Shown in pieces: positions 17,805 through 26,303 of a stretch of DNA of 64,000 bases (position 1 is its first letter; every line of letters starts with the position of its first letter). This stretch comes from Regnicoccus_A sp014224355 (GTDB lineage: Bacteria > Cyanobacteriota > Cyanobacteriia > PCC-6307 > Cyanobiaceae). The position numbers and the translations under genes are program-made. The notes under the pieces were generated by a model that worked only from the letters and a program-made list of their open reading frames with translations, searched no databases and was not told the origin of the DNA. The stretch is from assembly GCF_050920705.1 (NCBI RefSeq), contig NZ_CP154799.1, forward strand, positions 744,001-808,000. The letters run 5' to 3'.

Positions 17805-19100
17805 ATGGTTCAGAAACTCTCTCGGCGGCTGTTTGCTGGAATCGCTGCTACCGCCGTCAGCATCACTCTGGTGTCCTGCGGTGGCGGAGGCGACACCGCA
17901 GGCGACTTCGACGGCGAAGTCAAGGTGGGCATTCTCCACTCGCTGAGTGGAACCATGGCCATCTCGGAAACGACCCTGAAAGAGGTCGAGGAGATGGCAA
18001 TCAAAGAAATCAATGAAGCGGGTGGCGTCAAGGTTGACGGCAAGTCCTACAAGATCGTCGCCGTTGCGGAAGACGGAGCCTCGGACTGGCCCACCTTCGC
18101 CGAGAAGTCCCAGAAACTGATCGACTCCGACAATGTAGCCGTCGTCTTCGGCGGCTGGACCTCAGCCAGCCGCAAGGCCATGCTACCGGTCTATGAGGCC
18201 AAGAATCATATGCTCTTCTACCCCATTCAATATGAAGGGCAGGAGTGCTCCAGAAACATCTTCTACACCGGTGCTGTACCGAACCAGCAGGCTGAGCCAG
18301 CCGTTGACTGGCTGATGAAGACCTACGGCGACAAGCTGGGCAAGAAGGTTTACCTGGTTGGCTCCGACTACGTCTATCCACGGACCGCCAACACAATCAT
18401 CAAGGAGCAGATGAAGGCTCTCGGCGGTGAAACCGTCGGCGAAGACTACATCCCCCTCGGCAACACTGAAGTTGCCCCGATCATTGCCAAGATCAAGGAA
18501 GCCTTCCCCGATGGCGGCATCATCATCAACACCTTGAACGGCGACTCCAATGTTGCCCTCTTCAAGCAGTTCAAAGCTGCCGGGATTGATCCTGAAAAGT
18601 ACCCGATCATGTCCTTCTCGATTGCCGAGGAGGAAATCCGCCAGATCGGACCTGAGTACACCACAGGCACCTACGCAACCTGGAACTTCTTCATGAGCCT
18701 GGACACCCCAGCCTCCAAGAAGTTCACCTCCGACTTCCAGGCCATGTATGGCGATGATCGGGTCACGGGTGACCCGGCCGAATCGGCCTACAACATGGTG
18801 TACCTCTGGAAGAATGCCGTTGAAAAAGCCGGCACCTTCGAAGATCTCGACAAGGTCCGCGAGACCATGATCGGCATCAAGTTTGCCGCTCCTCAGGGCG
18901 AGATCGAGATGTACCCCAACCACCACACCTCCGAGCGTGTGCTGATTGGCGAGGCTCAGGAAGACGGCCAGTTCAAGATCCTGGAAGACAGCAAGACGGC
19001 GATTCCGCCGCTGCCCTGGAACCAGTTCGTGCCCGAGACCAAGGGCTTCACCTGCGACTGGACCCAGGATCGCCCTGACGCCGGCAAGTTCAAGATGTGA
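17805..19100 (+). CDS. urtA: Urea ABC transporter substrate-binding lipoprotein
   Basis: A 431-residue periplasmic urea-binding protein of the branched-chain amino-acid/amide-binding family. The N-terminus MVQKLSRRLFAGIAATAVS followed by ITLVSCGGGG is a lipoprotein signal with lipobox Cys near residue 25; the RR pair also resembles a Tat signal. VKVGILHSLSGTMAISETTL and AVVFGGWTSASRKAMLPVYE, ENHMLFYPIQYEGQECSRN-type, and EGEIEMYPNHHT-type segments are characteristic of UrtA. Neighbour urtBCDE supply the permeases and ATPases. Two strong hairpins follow the stop and probably set its higher expression. Confidence 0.96.
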   Translation: MVQKLSRRLFAGIAATAVSITLVSCGGGGDTAGDFDGEVKVGILHSLSGTMAISETTLKEVEEMAIKEINEAGGVKVDGKSYKIVAVAEDGASDWPTFAEKSQKLIDSDNVAVVFGGWTSASRKAMLPVYEAKNHMLFYPIQYEGQECSRNIFYTGAVPNQQAEPAVDWLMKTYGDKLGKKVYLVGSDYVYPRTANTIIKEQMKALGGETVGEDYIPLGNTEVAPIIAKIKEAFPDGGIIINTLNGDSNVALFKQFKAAGIDPEKYPIMSFSIAEEEIRQIGPEYTTGTYATWNFFMSLDTPASKKFTSDFQAMYGDDRVTGDPAESAYNMVYLWKNAVEKAGTFEDLDKVRETMIGIKFAAPQGEIEMYPNHHTSERVLIGEAQEDGQFKILEDSKTAIPPLPWNQFVPETKGFTCDWTQDRPDAGKFKM

Positions 19101-19106
19101 TGCAGC

Positions 19107-19130
19107 GGGAGGCCTGGATCCAGGCCTCCC
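19107..19130 (+). repeat. Perfect palindromic hairpin after urtA (first of two)
   Basis: GGGAGGCCTG-GATC-CAGGCCTCCC forms a 10-bp perfect stem with a GATC loop, starting 7 bases after the urtA stop. There is no T tract, so it is not a classical terminator. Such intercistronic hairpins after binding-protein genes typically stabilise the upstream mRNA or reduce read-through. Confidence 0.8.
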
Positions 19131-19174
19131 CATCCGTCCTGATCGTCCCCGAGCTGCCAGTCCACTCCACCACC

Positions 19175-19200
19175 TCAGGTCCGGATCGATCCGGACCTGA
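19175..19200 (+). repeat. Perfect palindromic hairpin before urtB (second of two)
   Basis: A 26-base perfect palindrome, TCAGGTCCGGATC followed by its exact reverse complement. It lies 25 bases before the urtB TTG and is not followed by a T tract. Together with the hairpin at 19107-19130 it fills the only long gap in the urtA-urtB interval. A role in attenuation, mRNA processing or protein binding is possible. Confidence 0.75.
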
Positions 19201-19225
19201 GCCTCTCGTTCAGCCGTGATTTCCG

Positions 19226-20383
19226 TTGGAACTTTTCTTTTCTCAGATCCTCGACGGTCTCAGCATCGGATCGGTGCTGCTGCTGGCGGCAACCGGACTG
19301 GCCATCGTCTTCGGCCTGATGGGCGTGATCAATCTCGCCCATGGCGAGCTGATGATGCTCGGCGCCTACGTCACCTATGTCGTTCAATCCATCTTCCGTC
19401 CGATGGGCGGAATTGTCTTTGAGCTGTATTATCCCGTTGCATTGGTTCTCTCCTTCGTGGTCACGGCCCTGGTGGGCGTGCTTCTGGAGAGAACACTGAT
19501 TCGCAAGCTCTACGGGAGGCCCCTGGAAACCCTGCTGGCCACCTGGGGGGTCAGCCTGATTCTGATTCAGCTGATCCGCAGCATCTCCACGGCCATGCTG
19601 CTGGGCATTCTTGTGGCCATTGCCATCGGCTATTTCGGCAACCGTGTTCTTCGCTCCAAGATGGCGGAGAAGCCCTACCTCCCCTACGTCTCGGGGCTTT
19701 TCTGGGCCATCGCCACGGTGATCGGCCTGGTCTCCGTCAATCTTCTCTCCAGCAGTCGTGCTTTGGCAGGTGCCTGGTTCGGGCCACGCAACATTGATGT
19801 CACGGCCCCCAAGTGGCTGCAGGGAAGCTGGGGATCGATCGCAGGAATTGAACTTCCAGGACTGCGCATCTTCATCATCCTGCTCTCCGCCGTCCTGCTG
19901 CTGGCCACGGTCTGGTTTCTGAGCAAGAGCGCCTGGGGACTGCGCATCAGGGCCGTCACCCAGAACCGTCAGATGAGCAATTGCCTGGGGATTCCAACCG
20001 ACAGGGTGGACAGCATCACCTTCGGGTTGGGCTCAGGCCTGGCTGGTGTGGCCGGATGTGCCATCACTCTGCTGGGATCGGTCGGACCCAACCTTGGGGC
20101 GGCCTACATCGTCTCATGTTTCATGGTGATCGTGCTGGGTGGTGTGGGCAATCTGCTGGGAACAGTACTCGCCTCCCTGATGCTCGGTCTCATTCAGTCG
20201 GTGGTGGGATCCGGGTCGCTGCTGATCGTGTTCCCGGACATGCCGGCGGCAGCACGAGGGGTCATTGAATTCTTCGCTACCACGAGCATGTCGTTGGTGC
20301 TGGTCTTCATCTTCATCATTGCCTTCCTGCAGTTCCGCCCGAACGGCATGTTCCCTCAGAAAGGGAGGTCAGTTGATGCCTGA
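19226..20383 (+). CDS. urtB: Urea ABC transporter permease UrtB
   Basis: A 385-residue LivH-type permease. It begins at TTG (MELFFSQILDGLSIGSVLLL) because no ATG/GTG fits the conserved N-terminus. LAIVFGLMGVINLAHGELMM is the hallmark of amide-type LivH permeases, as are ATWGVSLILIQLIRS and GLGSGLAGVAGCAITLLGSV. About ten membrane segments are visible. No strong ribosome site precedes the TTG; the hairpin upstream may modulate translation. It forms the inner-membrane channel with UrtC. Confidence 0.95.
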   Translation: MELFFSQILDGLSIGSVLLLAATGLAIVFGLMGVINLAHGELMMLGAYVTYVVQSIFRPMGGIVFELYYPVALVLSFVVTALVGVLLERTLIRKLYGRPLETLLATWGVSLILIQLIRSISTAMLLGILVAIAIGYFGNRVLRSKMAEKPYLPYVSGLFWAIATVIGLVSVNLLSSSRALAGAWFGPRNIDVTAPKWLQGSWGSIAGIELPGLRIFIILLSAVLLLATVWFLSKSAWGLRIRAVTQNRQMSNCLGIPTDRVDSITFGLGSGLAGVAGCAITLLGSVGPNLGAAYIVSCFMVIVLGGVGNLLGTVLASLMLGLIQSVVGSGSLLIVFPDMPAAARGVIEFFATTSMSLVLVFIFIIAFLQFRPNGMFPQKGRSVDA

Positions 20384-20443
20384 GTCAACCACTCAACCAC
20401 CCTTCGTCCTGCCAATCCTTCTCCAGCCCTGGAGCCCTCAGCT

Positions 20444-21559
20444 GTGAAGATCTTCCGACGACTCCTCCCCTGGATTCTGCTGGCCATTGCCCTGTTCATC
20501 CTGCCGGCCATTCTCAGTGACTTCCGCCTCAACCTCTTCGGCCGCTACTTCTCCCTGGCGATCACAGCCCTGGCCATCGACCTGATCTGGGGCTACACAG
20601 GACTGCTCAGCCTGGGCCAGGGCATTTTCTTTGCACTGGGTGGCTATGGCGTGGCGATGTACCTCACGCTGAACACCGAAAGTGGAGCGGGGGGGAATGG
20701 CATACCCAAATTCTTCGAAAACTATGGGGTCGATCAGCTGCCGTTCTTCTGGCAACCCTTCTGGTCTCCGGCCTTCACCCTGATTGCCCTCTGGCTGATC
20801 CCCGCAATCGTGGCAGGCCTTGTCGGCTACCTGATCTTCAGAAATCGCATCAAAGGCGTTTACTTCTCGATCATCACCCAAGCGGCCTTGATGGTCTTCT
20901 TCCACTTCTTCAATGGCCAGCAGAAGTTGATCAATGGCACCAATGGCCTGAAAACCAGCACCACCGAGTTGTTTGGCCAACTGGTCGGCTCAAGCGACAT
21001 GCAGCTCTGGATGTACCGACTCACGGTGCTCCTTCTGCCCGTTGCCTTCCTGATCTGCCGCTATTTCACCACCAGGCGTTTTGGGGATGCCCTGATCGCC
21101 ATTCGCGACGACGAACAACGGCTCCGCTTCGGCGGCTTCAATCCTGTCCCATTCAAGACCCTCGTGTTCATCGTGGCGGGGGCACTCTGTGGAGTGTCGG
21201 GAGCTCTCTACACCGTTCAGAGCGGGATCGTCTCGCCCCAGTTCATGTCCATTTCTTTTTCGATCGAAATGGTGATCTGGGTGGCGGTGGGCGGCCGCGG
21301 AACCCTGGTAGGGCCGATCATCGGTGCCATTCTCGTGAACTATCTGAGAAGCCTTGTCAGCGAGGCCTTGCCGGAGTTCTGGCTGTTTGTTCAAGGGGCT
21401 CTGTTCATCTTCGTGGTCGTGCTGATGCCCGATGGCATCTACGGATGGTTCACCGGTGGCGGCTTACGGCAGCTGCTGGCAGCCTTCGGCATGGCTCCGA
21501 AATCACGCACCTATCCCCAGCTGGATGAGGAGGTGGCTGCTCTCAACGACCTGTCCTGA
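20444..21559 (+). CDS. urtC: Urea ABC transporter permease UrtC
   Basis: A 371-residue LivM-type permease beginning at GTG (MKIFRRLLPWILLAIALFIL). FGRYFSLAITALAIDLIWGY, GLLSLGQGIFFALGGYGVAM and VKGVYFSIITQA-like segments mark the family, followed by GVSGALYTVQSGIVSPQFMS and VAVGGRGTLVGPIIGAILVN. Roughly ten membrane helices. It lies 60 bases after urtB and 59 before urtD, clearly one operon. Confidence 0.95.
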   Translation: MKIFRRLLPWILLAIALFILPAILSDFRLNLFGRYFSLAITALAIDLIWGYTGLLSLGQGIFFALGGYGVAMYLTLNTESGAGGNGIPKFFENYGVDQLPFFWQPFWSPAFTLIALWLIPAIVAGLVGYLIFRNRIKGVYFSIITQAALMVFFHFFNGQQKLINGTNGLKTSTTELFGQLVGSSDMQLWMYRLTVLLLPVAFLICRYFTTRRFGDALIAIRDDEQRLRFGGFNPVPFKTLVFIVAGALCGVSGALYTVQSGIVSPQFMSISFSIEMVIWVAVGGRGTLVGPIIGAILVNYLRSLVSEALPEFWLFVQGALFIFVVVLMPDGIYGWFTGGGLRQLLAAFGMAPKSRTYPQLDEEVAALNDLS

Positions 21560-21618
21560 CACCACGGCCTGGCGTTCTGCCGGAGCTTGCTTGTCCCCAT
21601 CCTTTCCAGCCAGAGTCC

Positions 21619-22368
21619 ATGACCCAACCACTTCTCGAGCTCAAGGATGTGAGCGTGAGCTTCGATGGCTTCTACGCGCTCACCGATCTCAGTCTCACCC
21701 TCAACAAAGGGGAACTCAAGTCGATCATCGGCCCGAACGGAGCCGGCAAGACCACGTTCCTGGACGTGATCACCGGCAAGGTGCGCCCCACCAAGGGAAC
21801 GGTCACCTTCAAGGGCCATTCGCTGGTGGGCCTCTCCGAGCAGAGGATCTCCAGAGAGGGCATCGGCCGCAAATTCCAGACTCCCCGTGTCTTTGAGAAC
21901 CTGACCGTCCAGCGCAATCTGGAGTTGTCGGCCTCACCCCACAAGAGTGCCTTCAACCTGCTGGTGGACCGGCTGCCCGTCTCCGCCAAGGATGAGGTGC
22001 AGCGCCTGATGAATTACGTGGGGCTCTCCCCCTTCGCCACCACCAAAGCCGGTTCCCTCTCCCATGGCCAGAAACAGTGGCTGGCCATTGCCATGCTGGT
22101 GGCCCAGTCGCCGGAAGTGCTGCTGCTCGATGAACCGGTGGCCGGCCTGACCGATGAGGAAACCGTACGCACCGCCGAGTTGATCAAATCCCTGGCCGGC
22201 GATCACACCGTGGTGGTGATCGAGCACGACATGGAATTCATCCGGGACCTCAAAGCCCCCGTCACCGTTCTCCATCAGGGTCAGCTCCTGACTGAGGGGC
22301 CTCTGGAGAAGGTCAAGCAGGACCCGCGCGTCATTGAAGTGTATCTGGGGCAAGCCGATTCCGACTGA
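21619..22368 (+). CDS. urtD: Urea ABC transporter ATP-binding protein UrtD
   Basis: A 249-residue LivG-type ATPase. Walker A is GPNGAGKTT near residue 38, FQTPRVFENLTVQRNLELS is the family Q-loop region, LSHGQKQWLAIAMLVAQSPE is the signature motif, and VLLLDEPVAGLTDEET is Walker B. VVVIEHDMEFIRDL contains the switch His. It pairs with UrtE to drive urea import. Confidence 0.96.
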   Translation: MTQPLLELKDVSVSFDGFYALTDLSLTLNKGELKSIIGPNGAGKTTFLDVITGKVRPTKGTVTFKGHSLVGLSEQRISREGIGRKFQTPRVFENLTVQRNLELSASPHKSAFNLLVDRLPVSAKDEVQRLMNYVGLSPFATTKAGSLSHGQKQWLAIAMLVAQSPEVLLLDEPVAGLTDEETVRTAELIKSLAGDHTVVVIEHDMEFIRDLKAPVTVLHQGQLLTEGPLEKVKQDPRVIEVYLGQADSD

Positions 22369-22482
22369 TTCACCGCCACGGCTGCCGTCAGTCAGCCCCA
22401 AATCAGCCCCAGAGTCTCCGCACCCAGTCATCGTCACTGATTTCCTTCAACACCATCCCAACCCGAGGCGCAGCCAAGAGTC

Positions 22483-23199
22483 ATGAGTTCCCAACCCATC
22501 CTTCAGGTTTCCGATCTGAATGTGTACTACGGACAAAGTCACATTCTTCGTGATGTGGATCTCTCGGTTCCCGAAGGGGAAATGGTCTGCCTGATCGGCC
22601 GAAACGGCGTAGGCAAGACAACCTTTCTCAAAACGATCATCGGCTTGCTTCAGCAGCGATCCGGTACCGTTCACTACGGTGACAAAACCCTGAGCACGGA
22701 GCCTCCCTATCGCCGGGCCCGGGCCGGCATTGGCTATGTCTCCCAGGGGCGTGACATCATTCCCCAGGTCACGGTCAAGGAGAATCTGTTGCTGGGCATG
22801 GAAGCCCTGCCCGGCGGTCTCGGCAAGAATCGTCACATCGACCCTCTGGTCTATGAGCTCTTTCCGATTCTCGAGAAATTTCTGGACCGCAAAGGTGGGG
22901 ATCTCAGCGGCGGCCAGCAGCAACAACTGGCGATTGCTCGAGCTTTGGTCGGCAAGCCGAAACTGTTGCTGCTTGATGAGCCCACCGAAGGGATTCAACC
23001 CTCAATCATCATGGACATCGAGCGGGCGGTGCAGCGGATCATGAAGGAAACCGGAATCAGTGTGCTGCTGGTGGAGCAGCACCTGCACTTCGTGCGCCAA
23101 TCCAACTACTACTACGCGATGCAACGTGGCGGGATCGTCTCCAGCGGCCCCACCGAACAACTCTCCGACGCTGTGGTGGAGGAATTCCTGACTGTCTGA
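22483..23199 (+). CDS. urtE: Urea ABC transporter ATP-binding protein UrtE
   Basis: A 238-residue LivF-type ATPase. LNVYYGQSHILRDVDLSVPE precedes Walker A GRNGVGKTT near residue 38, then VSQGRDIIPQVTVKENLLLG (Q-loop region), LSGGQQQQLAIARALVG (signature) and LLLLDEPTEGIQPSI (Walker B). LLVEQHLHFVRQSNYYYAMQ is typical of UrtE. It lies 114 bases after urtD and ends convergently 40 bases from the FmdB-like gene. Confidence 0.96.
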   Translation: MSSQPILQVSDLNVYYGQSHILRDVDLSVPEGEMVCLIGRNGVGKTTFLKTIIGLLQQRSGTVHYGDKTLSTEPPYRRARAGIGYVSQGRDIIPQVTVKENLLLGMEALPGGLGKNRHIDPLVYELFPILEKFLDRKGGDLSGGQQQQLAIARALVGKPKLLLLDEPTEGIQPSIIMDIERAVQRIMKETGISVLLVEQHLHFVRQSNYYYAMQRGGIVSSGPTEQLSDAVVEEFLTV

Positions 23200-23239
23200 G
23201 GGGCAAGGCTGAGCCGAATACTGGCACAGCAGCCTCATT

Positions 23240-23515
23240 TCAGCAGCCCCTGGTGACCATCCAGGGCCTGGTGCCGCTCTCTTTCAACCGGGGCTTCTGG
23301 GATGGCTCCTGGGATTTCGAGCGACTCACCAACCTGGGGCCCTTCTCCTCCTGCTTGAGGCGCAGGGGACCGGTCAAGGTCATTGGAGGACTGAAGATCC
23401 GGCTGCCGGGATCCCCGCACTGGGGGCATTCGGTGCCCACTTGGCGTGCATCAATGCTGCGCCACACTTCGTAGTTCTCGCAGCCGCTGCTGCAACGGAA
23501 TTCATAAACAGGCAT
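23240..23515 (-). CDS. fmdB: FmdB-type zinc ribbon protein
   Basis: A 91-residue protein starting MPVYEFRCSSGCENYEVWRS. A four-Cys zinc ribbon is present: CSSGC in the first strand and CPQCG near residue 35. The C-terminal half is charged and looks disordered. FmdB-family proteins were named as regulators of formamidase genes, and it lies 85 bases downstream of fmdA, consistent with that. The longer open frame upstream of the MPVYEF start has no conserved features. Confidence 0.85.
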   Translation of the reverse strand: MPVYEFRCSSGCENYEVWRSIDARQVGTECPQCGDPGSRIFSPPMTLTGPLRLKQEEKGPRLVSRSKSQEPSQKPRLKESGTRPWMVTRGC

Positions 23516-23600
23516 CGTCGGTACGCTCTGATCAAGGAGAAGAACAAGAAAAATGGACCTGCCGAAGCAGATCCATCCATCAGGTGTCAATGCAGCGGTC

Positions 23601-24806
23601 TCAACAGGGAAGGATGTCCTTGTCGAAGATGGAGGTGGGTATGGCCAGCGTGCAGCAGGCATTGGGAATGTCAACGATTCCGCTGATTCTTCCCTCCACC
23701 GGTGCACAACTCAACAGCAGATAAGCCTGCTCACCGGTGTAGCCGAATTTCTTGAGGTATTCAATGGCGTTCAGGCAGGCCCTCCGGTAAGCGATGTGCA
23801 CATCCATGTAGTGCTGCTTACCTTCAAACTCATCCACCGAAATGCCCTCGAACACGAGATAATCGGTGAAATGGGGCTCAACCGGGCTGGTCTTGAACAT
23901 GGGATTGACCATCCCATATTTCTCCATGCCACCCTTGATGATCTCCACATGGAGATCGAGATAGCCCGACATCTCAATGGCCCCGCAGAAGGAGATCTCA
24001 CCATCTCCCTGGGAGAAGTGGATGTCTCCCATCGAGAGCTTGGCGCCCTCCACATACACCGGGAAGTAAATCCGGGTGCCCTTGGTGAGGTTCTTGATGT
24101 CGCAGTTGCCGCCGTGCTCCCGGGGGGGCACTGTGCGGGCCGCCTCCTTGGCGACGCGATCGAAGTCAGCGCTGGGCAGGGTGCCCAGGATGGCACTGTT
24201 GGGGTTGGGCAGGGCCGCCAGCACAGGCTCACTGCCTGAGAGGCCGGCGCCGTAGGTGCGGCGGTCGGGGGCGGTGTTCACCAGCTCGGTTTCACGGCGG
24301 TTCCACTCCCGCAGCAGCTCGTGGGATGGGGCACAGCCGATCAGGCCGGGGTGGGTGATGCCGGCGAAACGGACCCCGGGGATGTGCCTGGAGCTGGTGT
24401 AGATCCCCTCGAAATCCCAGATGGCCTTGGCCGCCTTGGGGTAGTGATCCGTGAGGAAGCCCCCGCCATTCTCCTTGGCGAAGATGCCGGTGAATCCCCA
24501 TTCGTCTCCCTGGAGGGCCCCGACATCGAGAATATCCACCACCAGAATGTCGCCAGGCTGAGCTCCGTTCACCCAGACCGGCCCACTCAGGACATGGACG
24601 ACTTCAAGATTCACATCGGCGATATCCTGAGGATCATCGTTGTCCTTGATCTGGCCATCGGTCCAGTCTTTGCATTCGATCCGGAACACATCCCCGGGAT
24701 TGACTGAAACCACGGCTGGGATGTCGGGATGCCAACGGTTATGTCCCGGCATCTCCTGCTGGTCCATCGGCTTGGTGAGATCAACCTTGAAAAGCGTTTT
24801 CGGCAT
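23601..24806 (-). CDS. fmdA: Formamidase (acetamidase/formamidase family)
   Basis: A 401-residue enzyme that hydrolyses formamide (or short aliphatic amides) to ammonia and formate. Family features include MPKTLFKVDLTKPMDQQEMP at the N-terminus, PGHNRWHPDIPAVVSVNPGD, VWVNGAQPGDILVVDILDVG, FAGITHPGLIGCAPSHELL, REHGGNCDIKNLTKGTRIYF and GDIHFSQGDGEISFCGAIEM. The ATG at 24804-24806 is preferred over an open-frame extension. The gene is convergent with urtABCDE, making a combined urea/formamide nitrogen-scavenging island, and a GTG-N8-TAC motif lies upstream. Confidence 0.93.
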   Translation of the reverse strand: MPKTLFKVDLTKPMDQQEMPGHNRWHPDIPAVVSVNPGDVFRIECKDWTDGQIKDNDDPQDIADVNLEVVHVLSGPVWVNGAQPGDILVVDILDVGALQGDEWGFTGIFAKENGGGFLTDHYPKAAKAIWDFEGIYTSSRHIPGVRFAGITHPGLIGCAPSHELLREWNRRETELVNTAPDRRTYGAGLSGSEPVLAALPNPNSAILGTLPSADFDRVAKEAARTVPPREHGGNCDIKNLTKGTRIYFPVYVEGAKLSMGDIHFSQGDGEISFCGAIEMSGYLDLHVEIIKGGMEKYGMVNPMFKTSPVEPHFTDYLVFEGISVDEFEGKQHYMDVHIAYRRACLNAIEYLKKFGYTGEQAYLLLSCAPVEGRISGIVDIPNACCTLAIPTSIFDKDILPC

Positions 24807-24867
24807 CGAATGAAGGGCTTCTGTGCGTTTTTCACCCACATCCAACGCGAGCCCCCCGAGGGAAGCA

Positions 24868-24881
24868 GTGTCATCGGCTAC
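24868..24881 (-). promoter_or_regulatory. Possible NtcA site upstream of fmdA
   Basis: On the minus strand the sequence reads GTA-N8-CAC, one mismatch from the NtcA palindrome. It lies 62 bases before the fmdA ATG. TTGGAT begins 22 bases downstream in the fmdA direction, a weak -10 match. Support comes mainly from recurrence of the same variant at urtA and ureD/ureE. Confidence 0.35.
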
Positions 24882-24905
24882 TGGACGCTGCGCTGGGCGA
24901 CCCGG

Positions 24906-25406
24906 TCACTGGCGGGCCGTGCTGTCATCGAAATCACCACGGCGGCAGAGGTTGTCCCGGAGGCGAGCTGTCCAGGCCTGAGGCTCAAGATCGCCACTGC
25001 CCTCGATGCGCCCATCGAAGTGATAAAGAATCTGCCAGCGACTTTTGCCGCTCAGCTCACGGGCCTCAGCCACTTTCTCGATGGGGTAGCCATAGAGATT
25101 GTCGTAGGGGGGCCAGCCAGGGGTGTCCTCGAGGCTGCAGACCGCGTTGAGGGCATGCAGGCTTCCTTCGGCCGGCTGACCAGGCCCGTGCAGACGCACG
25201 GCGCCCTTGTAGAGGCCGTTGGACACCCCGGGGCGGAAGGTCTGGGCCAGCTCCACCCGGGTACCGTCCGCTTCCACCAGCGGATCACCCAGGCGGGCGT
25301 TCTGGACGGCCACCTCCTTCGGCCCGCCGCAGGCCGAGAGCCCCGCCAGCAGCAACACCAGCCAGGGGCTCACCCCTGCCGCCTCGACCCTCCTCACGCT
25401 GCTCAT
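24906..25406 (-). CDS. Small predicted lipoprotein, unknown function
   Basis: A 166-residue protein. The N-terminal segment VSPWLVLLLAGLSACGG is a signal peptide with lipobox LSAC near residue 26, so the mature protein is probably membrane-anchored in the periplasm. The mature part (about 140 residues) contains a stretch with two conserved-looking Cys residues, one in AVCSLEDTPGWPPYDNLYG and one in RDNLCRRGDF, which might form a disulfide. I do not recognise a domain. It sits between fmdA and the pabC-like gene on the same strand. Confidence 0.7.
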   Translation of the reverse strand: MSSVRRVEAAGVSPWLVLLLAGLSACGGPKEVAVQNARLGDPLVEADGTRVELAQTFRPGVSNGLYKGAVRLHGPGQPAEGSLHALNAVCSLEDTPGWPPYDNLYGYPIEKVAEARELSGKSRWQILYHFDGRIEGSGDLEPQAWTARLRDNLCRRGDFDDSTARQ

Positions 25407-25457
25407 CCGCTGATTTCCAGACGCTATGACAACTGCCTGCGGCCAAGGGGGGTTGGA

Positions 25458-26303
25458 TCAGTTCTCCCCGAGCAACCGGCGCCACAACCGTTCCGGCTCG
25501 GGCCAGACCGGCAGCGCCTCCCCCTCGAGGGCCCCAATCGGGCGGCAACCGAGGCTGTTGAGCAGCAGGGCGCCGTGCCGTAACTGCGGGGCCTCAAGCG
25601 GAGCCTCCGCTTCCTGGGCCAGCCCCAGGTCGAGGGCTCTCGCCCGCATCACCCCGGGCAGGCAGCCACTGGCCAGCGACGGGGTCCACCAGCCCCGGGA
25701 ATGGCGCACCAGCAGGTTGGCGCTGGTGGCACAGCAGAGGCCACCGGCCGTGCTCTCGAGCAGCGCCTCGTCCTGACCTGCCGCGCGCGCCTCCAGCCTC
25801 GCCAGCACCGAGGCGCCATAGGCAAAGCTCTTGCAGGAGCTGAGCCGGCTTGCGGCATTGCGCCGCTCGAGGCGGCTGACCATCACCGAGACCGACGCGA
25901 ATTCAGGCTGGGCGGGGCTGAGCTGCAACCAGAAGCGGCCTCCCCCGGCGGGGGGATCGAGGCCGCGGCCACCGTCGCCCCGGCTCCAGTTGAGGCGCAG
26001 GGCCCCGCAGCGGATGCCGCTGCGCTCGATGGCCCCGCAGGCCAGGGCCTCCACCCGCTCCAGCTCCGGTGGGGGCTGCAGTCGCAGCAGGGCCGCGCCA
26101 CGCCGCCAGCGCTGGAGGTGCTCCGCCAGCAAGCGGGGGCGCCCCCCCTCCACCAGCACCGTTTCGAACAGCCCATCGGCCAGTCCCAGGCCACGATCCG
26201 AGAGGGGCACCGCCAGCCTGGCCGGAGCACCCCAGCGCCCTCCGTCAGGTCCATCGATCCAGGCGATCGGGGCGGCAGGCGGCTGGATCGGATTCCTCTC
26301 CAT
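25458..26303 (-). CDS. pabC: Aminotransferase class IV, probable aminodeoxychorismate lyase
   Basis: A 281-residue fold-type IV PLP protein. LSDRGLGLADGLFETVLVEG near residue 40 is the family opening; SSCKSFAYGASVLARLEAR near residue 160 carries the PLP lysine; DEALLESTAGGLCCATSANL and LASGCLPGVMRARAL correspond to the phosphate-binding segments. It begins directly after the pabB stop (one base apart), so the pair probably makes p-aminobenzoate from chorismate for folate. A D-amino-acid aminotransferase activity cannot be ruled out. Confidence 0.82.
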   Translation of the reverse strand: MERNPIQPPAAPIAWIDGPDGGRWGAPARLAVPLSDRGLGLADGLFETVLVEGGRPRLLAEHLQRWRRGAALLRLQPPPELERVEALACGAIERSGIRCGALRLNWSRGDGGRGLDPPAGGGRFWLQLSPAQPEFASVSVMVSRLERRNAASRLSSCKSFAYGASVLARLEARAAGQDEALLESTAGGLCCATSANLLVRHSRGWWTPSLASGCLPGVMRARALDLGLAQEAEAPLEAPQLRHGALLLNSLGCRPIGALEGEALPVWPEPERLWRRLLGEN

